Below are positions 58,078-64,000 of a stretch of DNA of 64,000 nt, piece by piece; within the stretch, counting starts at the first letter, position 1; each line of letters begins with the position of its first letter. Both the position numbers and the translations under genes were made by a program. The DNA lies in contig CM077594.1 in assembly GCA_039654915.1 (NCBI GenBank), positions 87,496,893 through 87,560,892 on the forward strand, in the 5' to 3' direction. The DNA is from Aquilaria yunnanensis (Eukaryota > Streptophyta > Magnoliopsida > Malvales > Thymelaeaceae). Under the pieces are notes generated by a model, which had not been told where the DNA came from, did no database searches, and saw only the letters and a program-made list of their open reading frames with translations.

Positions 58078-59121
58078 GGGAAAAAATAACAAATTAACAA
58101 CTCATGTTTCCATTTGGACCGATTCAACTACTAATGTTTTTTTTATACCAAATAAACCACTAAAATTACTAAGTCAACTCAAATCAGCCACTTGAAGACA
58201 ATTCATTGGAATATTCTCTTTTTTTTTTTTTAAGATATTTCAGGTTTTTTAAGGCAAAAAAAAAAACAATGAATAAACCACTAAAATTTTTTTGTTGGCC
58301 TAATTAGGCCACTTATGTTTGTTTTTTGGCCGAATAAACTACTAATATTTTTAAATGAGTTAAATTACTCATTCTCTATTAACTTTAACATTTTGTTCAA
58401 CCGTTTACAAAAACCAAGTTAGCATTTTTTGGATAAGATTGGAAATATTGGATGCTTACTTTGTTTTTTATGGATAAAACCAATAAAATTAGTGGCTTAT
58501 TTCATTATTTTTATCTTTTATTAAAATATGAGATATTCTATTTAAATGATTCTTAATAAATTCCTTTCTCTTACCAAATGAGACAAAAATTATAATCCTC
58601 ATAATATGATTTTTTTGGGCTAACTGAGACTGAGAAATCATCGTTCTCAGCCACTGCCATTGTCCATGAAGACAACTTCAACTTTGAGTCTGTTTTTCTC
58701 ATTCCTTGAGACCCAGCACCAATATTAATGTGAATATGATGTATCCAATGGTGGAGAGAAGAGTCAATAATAAGGTTTCAGATATTAACTCTGGAGTCTA
58801 CAGAGAGAGAGAAAGAAAGAAAGAAAGACCTATTATTGATCAAAATATTAGCAGATTTCTTATTACGACAATAACAGTAGTGTATTTGAATTATTTTAAA
58901 CTAAAATTATCAATTATACTAAAAATAAAAAAGATGGTGGGGGAGTTTTATGATTTTTCATTGGATTTTAAAATATAATGGGTGAATTGAGTCATTTGAA
59001 TAATGTTAGTGGTTTATTCGGCCATTTACATAATGTCGATGGTTTATGTGAGTCGCAAAAAATATAAGCGGCTGATTTGGGCCAAGTTAAAACATAAGTT
59101 ATTTTTTTAATGATTTTTGTC
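58078..59121. mobile_element. Third Mutator-type MITE with perfect 9-bp target duplication
   Basis: The flanks are TCAATATTT at 58069-58077 and 59122-59130. The left arm begins GGGAAAAAATAAC and the right arm on the minus strand begins GACAAAAATCATT. Both continue into ACTYATGTTT--A-TTGG-CC and CTAATGTTTTTT-like phrases. The arms are built of repeated AATAAACCACTAA words. There is no coding capacity. Confidence 0.8.
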
Positions 59122-59231
59122 TCAATATTTTTTTATTAATTATATACACTTTGTCATTTTATATGTTTGTGTGGTACATTGATATAAATTGAAAAATAAA
59201 TTATAACTCACTGTACAGGTAAACAAAGTAA

Positions 59232-59235
<4 letters not shown>

Positions 59236-59288
<53 letters not shown>
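59236..59288. repeat. TA microsatellite
   Basis: An AT dinucleotide run of about 50 bases. Confidence 0.95.
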
Positions 59289-59290
<2 letters not shown>

Positions 59291-59639
59291 CACCAGTATG
59301 TCAAATATCATGGTATTTCGCCTGATTATCCAAAAAACCATAAAAACTTGTGTACCGTATATACTGCAGTATATTGTTGTATTTAATATTATCAGAAACT
59401 CTAGTCCAAGAAAATTGCTTCATCACTACACTTTTTTTTTGTTTTTTTTTTTTTGAAACATAAGTAATAAAACCATGAGAATAGAATAAACACAATCGTA
59501 GAACACATTAAAGTCAAAAACAAGAAAATGGAAAATGACTGACAGAGCTCCAAGAGCAGTGGAGGTATGAGACGAAGGTCTGCTCTGTTAAAGCTAATTG
59601 CATCTGTGACGGAGGAGGAGAGGGAGACAAGGGAAGACT

Positions 59640-59888
59640 GTTAGGAGGATATGATTCAATTATTGCATGGGAAAGTTTTAAGTTTTATAAGGTAGAGGAA
59701 AGATTTTCAGGAGTTAAAAATTAGTTTTCATTTTTTTTCCATCCAACTTAATACCTCAAGTTAACAGAAAGTCCAAGATAAAACACTTAGACTTAAATGA
59801 AGTGAAGACTTTTTATGAAAGAAATCGAGGTTAGGATTCAAAATGTTACGATAATTAAAGGTTAGGGGACATAGATGCAATTAAACCC
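59640..59888. mobile_element. Possible Mutator-type arm abutting the heat shock factor exon
   Basis: Read on the minus strand from 59888, the sequence begins GGGTTTAATTGCATCTATG and continues with the T-rich, stepwise phrases typical of the MULE arms elsewhere in this window. No opposite arm was found between 59130 and 59640, so it may be a truncated element. Its outer end stands immediately before the heat shock factor coding similarity. Confidence 0.35.
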
Positions 59889-60170
59889 TCTTTTGCTCCC
59901 TTCCCTGTCGCTTCGAGGTGCCATTCGAGTTGCTTGCCATCCCACCAGCCTCAGCATACGGTGGCGGCAGCGGATGCGGAGGCGGTGGCGCCGTTCCCTT
60001 TCAATACATATGAGATGTTGGACGATTCATCGACGGACGACATCGTCTCTTGGAGTCCCAGCGGGCACAGCTTCGTCGTCTGGAATCCCCCAGAATTCTC
60101 ACGTCTCCTGCTTCCTACATATTTCAAGCACAAAAACTTCCCCAGCTTCATCAGGCAGCTCAACACTTAT
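59889..60170 (+). pseudogene. Heat shock transcription factor, first DNA-binding-domain exon, start codon out of frame
   Basis: From about 59980 the sequence reads as the first two-thirds of a plant class A HSF DNA-binding domain: [42 protein letters not shown] and FIRQLNTY. It then meets a GTGAGT donor at 60171, the conserved HSF intron position. It looks closest to the A4/A5 types. The frame has no ATG back to the stop at 59856. The nearest ATG (59974) is one base out of frame, as if one base had been lost after it. The usual PFL-KTYEM has become PFPFNTYEM. The second exon (GFRK... and oligomerisation domain) was not found in the following 3.8 kb. It may be a pseudogene or a gene whose second exon lies beyond the window. 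Confidence 0.7.
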
Positions 60171-61379
60171 GTGAGTTTCCGTAATTCTATCCTTTCTTCG
60201 AATTTCTTGAAGTCTTCCCTTATAGCAGTTCGTTTACATTTTCTGGTTTTTTGTGAAATTTGGAGCTTGTATTTTGGTTTAGGCCTCTCTTAAATTGTGA
60301 ATTCGGATTGCAAATTAATGGAAGGATGCTTGGTAGTTTGTAATTTTCCATGTCATGGAAATGGAAACTGGACTGGACTTACTGGACTTATACCTGGTCT
60401 TCCCAGTTGTATGATATGCTGTTAGTTGAAATTTCACCTACAAAAACAGATGATGAGAACAATTTTTTGGATTATGATGAATTAAGAATGGTTACATAGA
60501 TATGATAAATCCCTTATTTGTTTGTTTAGGATGGGAGCTTGCATATTTTCTTCATTTCCCTTGAAGCTCTTTGGCCGTGGTTACTAAGCTGCGTTGTATT
60601 TCTTGTAGTTGCTTGGTTGTTCAATTTGGTTTCAAACTGAACTATGAAGTGAGTGCAATGCAGGTAAACCGGAGGAGAACCAAGGGAAAGAATCAAAAGC
60701 ACAAATCTCTTCCTTTCCCTTAATGATTCTGGATGATAATTTCAATTTTCTCTTCCTGTGCTTCCCTTTCCTCCCCTAAGTGATGCAATCCAAGTGATGT
60801 CTAGGACCTGGACCTATATCAGAATGAGGACTTGCTAGTTGTCCCTTCCTCCCTTTTGGATCCTTTAAATCTTTAACAAAAACATTGTGTAATTCATGTA
60901 CAAGGTACTCTCTCTAGTTTATCAGTTAATCATTATGTTAGACTTCTAACATAATGATACTAAATAACAGCAAGTGTTGTGCTTGTTGTTTCCCCATCTT
61001 TCCGTCAATGCTCGACAACTATTCCCCTGCTTTCCTTTCCATTTCTACTTTTTCTAGTCAGTCCTTTTGAAGTTATCGTGGTAAAGAATTTCCTTCCTTG
61101 TCTTTATTCTCTCCCTAACCCTACCATTCGATTTTCTTTTGTTGTTTTTTAGCAAACATAACCTTAAGTCCTTAACAATATCATTTATGAATCCTACATC
61201 AATATCTGATGATCTCCAGTAAGCAATACAATAATAAACCATTATTGTGAGCTGAGTCTCTGGAAATGACAAGCTCTATTCACTTATTCCATAGTTTTTA
61301 TGGCTTGTATAATTTATTTCCTCTGCTTCTTGCTTTACTTGCGCAGATGCTTTTCTTTTTACACCTTGCGCCTCAGTTG
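60171..61379. other. Downstream of the HSF exon, no exon found
   Basis: If the HSF gene were functional this would be its first intron. No sequence like the second DNA-binding-domain exon (GFRK followed by WEFAN) was recognised on the plus strand. Confidence 0.45.
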
Positions 61380-61669
61380 ATGCAAGGTGTGGCAACGTCG
61401 GGTTGGGTCGTTTTCGGGAGTCGCCACCAATCGGTTTTCGCTCAGGTCGATTGGATACCTTAAAATATGGTCTGCGAGAGTTCGGGGATCGGGAGTACGG
61501 TTACGCTAAAACAATATTGTTATAGCGCCCAAAATTGGCACCTTAGTTGATTTTAATTTTGTTTTACTTTGCTTTAAAAAAAATTCAGTTAATTTTCAAA
61601 CTAGAAATCTTAACTGAATTAGTTGAATGTGGATTTTTGGAAATTAATTTGTATAGAATTTTATACTTC

Positions 61670-61752
61670 CGAACCATGGACTCTGCCGAGTCATTTGGAC
61701 ACGGAAGATTTTGATTCCGAACCATGGACTGTGCAGAGTCATTTGGACACGG
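61670..61752. repeat. Hairpin motif, copies 1 and 2
   Basis: Copy 1 (61670-61706): CCATG, GACTC, TGCC, GAGTC, ATTTGGA, CACGG in a row. Copy 2 (61716-61752): CCATG, GACTG, TGCA, GAGTC, ATTTGGA, CACGG. The inner five-base arms can pair (perfect in copy 1, one mismatch in copy 2) and the outer arms nearly pair. Confidence 0.75.
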
Positions 61753-61848
61753 AATTTGGTGAAATTTTAAACAATTTTATCCATATTGTAAAAAATATGG
61801 ATTTTTATCTTTTTATTTAATTTGTTTATTTTAAAAAGTTTGATATTT

Positions 61849-61887
61849 TCCAAACCGTAGATCCTACCGGATCATCCGGATATGGAA
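61849..61887. repeat. Hairpin motif, copy 3
   Basis: CCGTA, GATCC, TACC, GGATC, ATCCGGA, TATGG. The inner arm is changed relative to copy 1 on both sides (GATCC/GGATC), so pairing is kept. Confidence 0.7.
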
Positions 61888-61995
61888 ATTGATTTATCGT
61901 AATTATTTAATTCTTATTATTATGAAATTAATTTTTAAATGGTAATTCTTTTTGTTTATGAATGATTTTTAATACTAACTAAAAAATTTATCTTT

Positions 61996-62390
61996 ATATT
62001 TTTTTACTTCTTTTTTTACTTTCTTTCTTTTTCTTCTTTTTTACTTATTTTTACTTCTTTTTTTAAATTTCTTTTAATTTCTTTTCTTTTCTTTCTTTTT
62101 TATTCTTTTCTTTCTTTCTTTTCTTTTTCTTTTTCTTTCTTTTATCTTTCTTTTCTTTTTCTTATCTTTCCTTTCTTTTCTTTATCTTATCTTTCTTTTA
62201 TTTTTCTTTCTTATCTTTCTTTTATTTTTCTTGTCTTTTCTTTCTTTCTTTTCTTATCTTATCTTTTCTTTTATTTTTTTTTATCTTTCTTTTCTTTCTT
62301 ATCTTTCTTTTATTTTTCTTTCTTATCTTTCTTTTATTTTTCTTATCTTTCTTTTTTTTTTCTTGTTTACTTTTTTTGTTTTCTTGTTTA
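61996..62390 (+). repeat. Pyrimidine tract (TTTC/TTTTA microsatellite)
   Basis: About 400 bases of TTTCTTT, TTATCTTTC and TTTTATTT words, almost free of purines except A. It is a degenerate simple repeat; apparent ORFs in it are low-complexity. Confidence 0.9.
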
Positions 62391-62520
62391 ATGAAAGATA
62401 TTTATTATTTTAAAGGATTACTCAATTTATAAAAGAATTAAAAAAATAATAATAATTAATTTTTATTTAATAAGAAGTTAATTTAAAAGAATTAAAGAGT
62501 TTAAAAATAAAAATTTTGAT

Positions 62521-62614
62521 CATGGTACGAGGCGTTGTTACTCAGCCAGACCCTCTTCACCAGGTGAAGCAGCTCAAAAGCGGGCACGAGACAGTTTCCA
62601 GCCAATATACCATG
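62521..62614. repeat. Imperfect nested inverted repeat of 94 bases
   Basis: The outer arms CATGGTA (62521-62527) and TACCATG (62608-62614) are complementary. Inside, CTTCACC-A-GGTGAAG (62555-62569) is a perfect hairpin. The block is GC-rich in an AT-rich setting. Confidence 0.7.
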
Positions 62615-63561
62615 AACTAAAAAATTTTTTATTTTTATTTTTATTTTTTATTAATTTTTTATTATTTTTTTTATTAAGAGAATCAAAAATTTTAAACAAA
62701 AGAAGAAAAGTTTTGATATTTATTTAATTTATTTTTGGAATAAAAGATTATTTAACCGAAAACTTATATGTATTTTAAAACAAAAGTCTTGATATTTTTA
62801 TTTTTATATTCTTCTTTGTTTGATGAAAGATTTTTTTTTTTTAATTTTCATTTATATTTCTGAAAATATATCTAATCAATAAGTCAAAAATATTTAAGAG
62901 AAAATTCAATTATTTTTGTTTATTTTGTATTATTTTGAAATTATTTGATTAAGATTTTTATAAAGGAAACAAAAAGTTATATCTTTTAATAAGTAAAATA
63001 TTACTGAATAAAATATTAACCCAAAATTTTTATTCTTTTCATTCTTTTTATTAATAAAGAAAACTAAAAAAATTATATTTTAAAAGAAATAAATAAAATA
63101 TTATTGAAAAATATTAACTCAAAATTTACTCTTTTTATTATTTTTATTAATAAAGAAAACTAAAAAAAGTTATATTTTAAAAGAAATAAATAAAATATTA
63201 CTGAAAAATATTAACCCAAAATTTACTCTTTTATTCTTTTTAATAAAGAAAACTAAAAAAAAAGTTATATTTTATTATTTTAAAAGAAATAAATTTTACT
63301 GAAAAATATTAACCCAAAAAAAATTACTTTTTTTTTTATTCTTTTTACTAAAAAAATTTATATTTTATTATTTTAAAAGAAATAACTAAAATATTACTGA
63401 AAAATATTAACCCAAAAATTTTACGCTTTTTATTCTTTTTATTAATAAAGAAAACTAAAAAAATTATATATTAATAGATAATTAATATATTAGTCTAAAG
63501 TTTTTTTTTTATTTTTTATAAAGAAAAAAAAATTTATTTATATATTTTATTTAAAAATATT

Positions 63562-63600
63562 TCCGAGCCATGGATCCTGGCGGATCATTTGGTCATGGAG
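63562..63600. repeat. Hairpin motif, copy 4
   Basis: CCATG, GATCC, TGGC, GGATC, ATTTGGT, CATGG. Both inner and outer arms pair perfectly in this copy. Confidence 0.75.
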
Positions 63601-64000
63601 TTTTAATTAATTTTTTTTATTTCATTAATTATTAATTTTAAAGATGTATTAAAAGAATGATTTTATGTTTATTTATTTATTTATTTTATTTTTGAATTAT
63701 TTCATTATGTTTGTTTATTAAAAGGAATAAAAACTTTGTTTCAAAATAAAAAAAGTAATTTTTATTAGCCTTTAGAAATTATTCACATAAAATTCCTTTT
63801 TTTATCTTTTAATCATAAAAAAATTCAATTAATAAAGTGGGGCTTTTTGGCCATCCACTTTAATAACACAATAATAATAAAAGTTAGCACAATTAATATA
63901 GTTAGATTAGTTGGATTAGTTAGTTAATAACAATAAAAAAAGGTTAGTAAAAGTTAGATTAAATTAATTAACAACAATAATAAAAATTAGCCAAGTTTAA

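Larger units (their letters stand above)
61380..64000. repeat. LTR-retrotransposon-derived region, Ogre/Tat-like (partial)
   Basis: The start has TCGGGAGTCGCCACCAATCG, GATTGGATACC, AATATGGTCTGCGAGAG and ATCGGGAGTACGGTTACGC. These words in this order are familiar from the LTR/leader region of Ogre- and other Tat-type elements in many plants. The rest is very AT-rich, with a pyrimidine tract and a recurring hairpin motif. No coding domain is seen and the region runs off the window. Confidence 0.5.

Noticed and set aside
62231..62413. ORF of 60 residues rich in F, L and S
   Set aside because: It is a translation of the pyrimidine microsatellite, with no domain or codon signal.

Overview
The window looks like nuclear DNA of a flowering plant, probably a eudicot. 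Genes are few, intron-rich and AT-rich between exons, and most of the 64 kb is decayed or nested transposable elements of plant lineages (Ty3/gypsy Tat- and Athila-like elements, hAT, Mutator-like, Stowaway-like). No bacterial, organellar or CRISPR features are seen.

Host genes. (1) A complete 18-exon minus-strand gene (5880-16523) encodes a 723-residue plastid acyl-activating enzyme of the AAE15/AAE16 type. Its ninth intron (8667-12791) carries, on the opposite strand, two tandem intronless genes for small secreted six-cysteine proteins resembling the prolamin-like/ECA1 family. (2) A single-exon GT47 xyloglucan-galactosyltransferase-like gene lies at 54580-56037. (3) Two gene pieces flank it: a 30-codon piece matching the N-terminal membrane anchor of class II acyl-CoA-binding proteins (53903-53995), and a heat shock factor DNA-binding-domain exon without an in-frame ATG (about 59889-60170).

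Layout. 1-2975: an LTR end, then a broken hAT transposase. 3000-5880: non-coding. 5880-16523: the AAE gene and its intronic guests. 16778-17393: a Mutator-type MITE with perfect 9-bp target duplication. 17711-35379: a minus-strand Tat-like gypsy element whose right LTR was split by an Athila-like element (25099-35229), itself hit by a hAT-type MITE (32728-33624). 36308-37101: small inverted-repeat elements. 37260-43740: LTR-derived sequence with a solo LTR (39535-40880, perfect TSD) and a 2 x 465-bp tandem repeat ending in U6 snRNA-like sequence. 43829-45278: a Mutator-like element with about 250-bp arms. 45890-51662: a decayed autonomous MULE. 51663-54579: intergenic. 54580-56037: GT47 gene. 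56256-59121: a MULE-in-MULE nest and a third MULE, all with target duplications. 59640-60170: a possible MULE arm abutting the heat shock factor exon. 61380-64000: part of an Ogre/Tat-like LTR region with a recurring hairpin motif.

The genes show no shared pathway. The AAE and ACBP pieces both concern acyl lipids, but the second is only a fragment. The most notable points are the antisense nested secreted-protein genes, the hairpin motif with paired base changes near the right end, the U6-tailed tandem repeat, and an 18-bp palindrome recurring in unrelated repeats. All boundaries were read by eye; no alignment or search was run.
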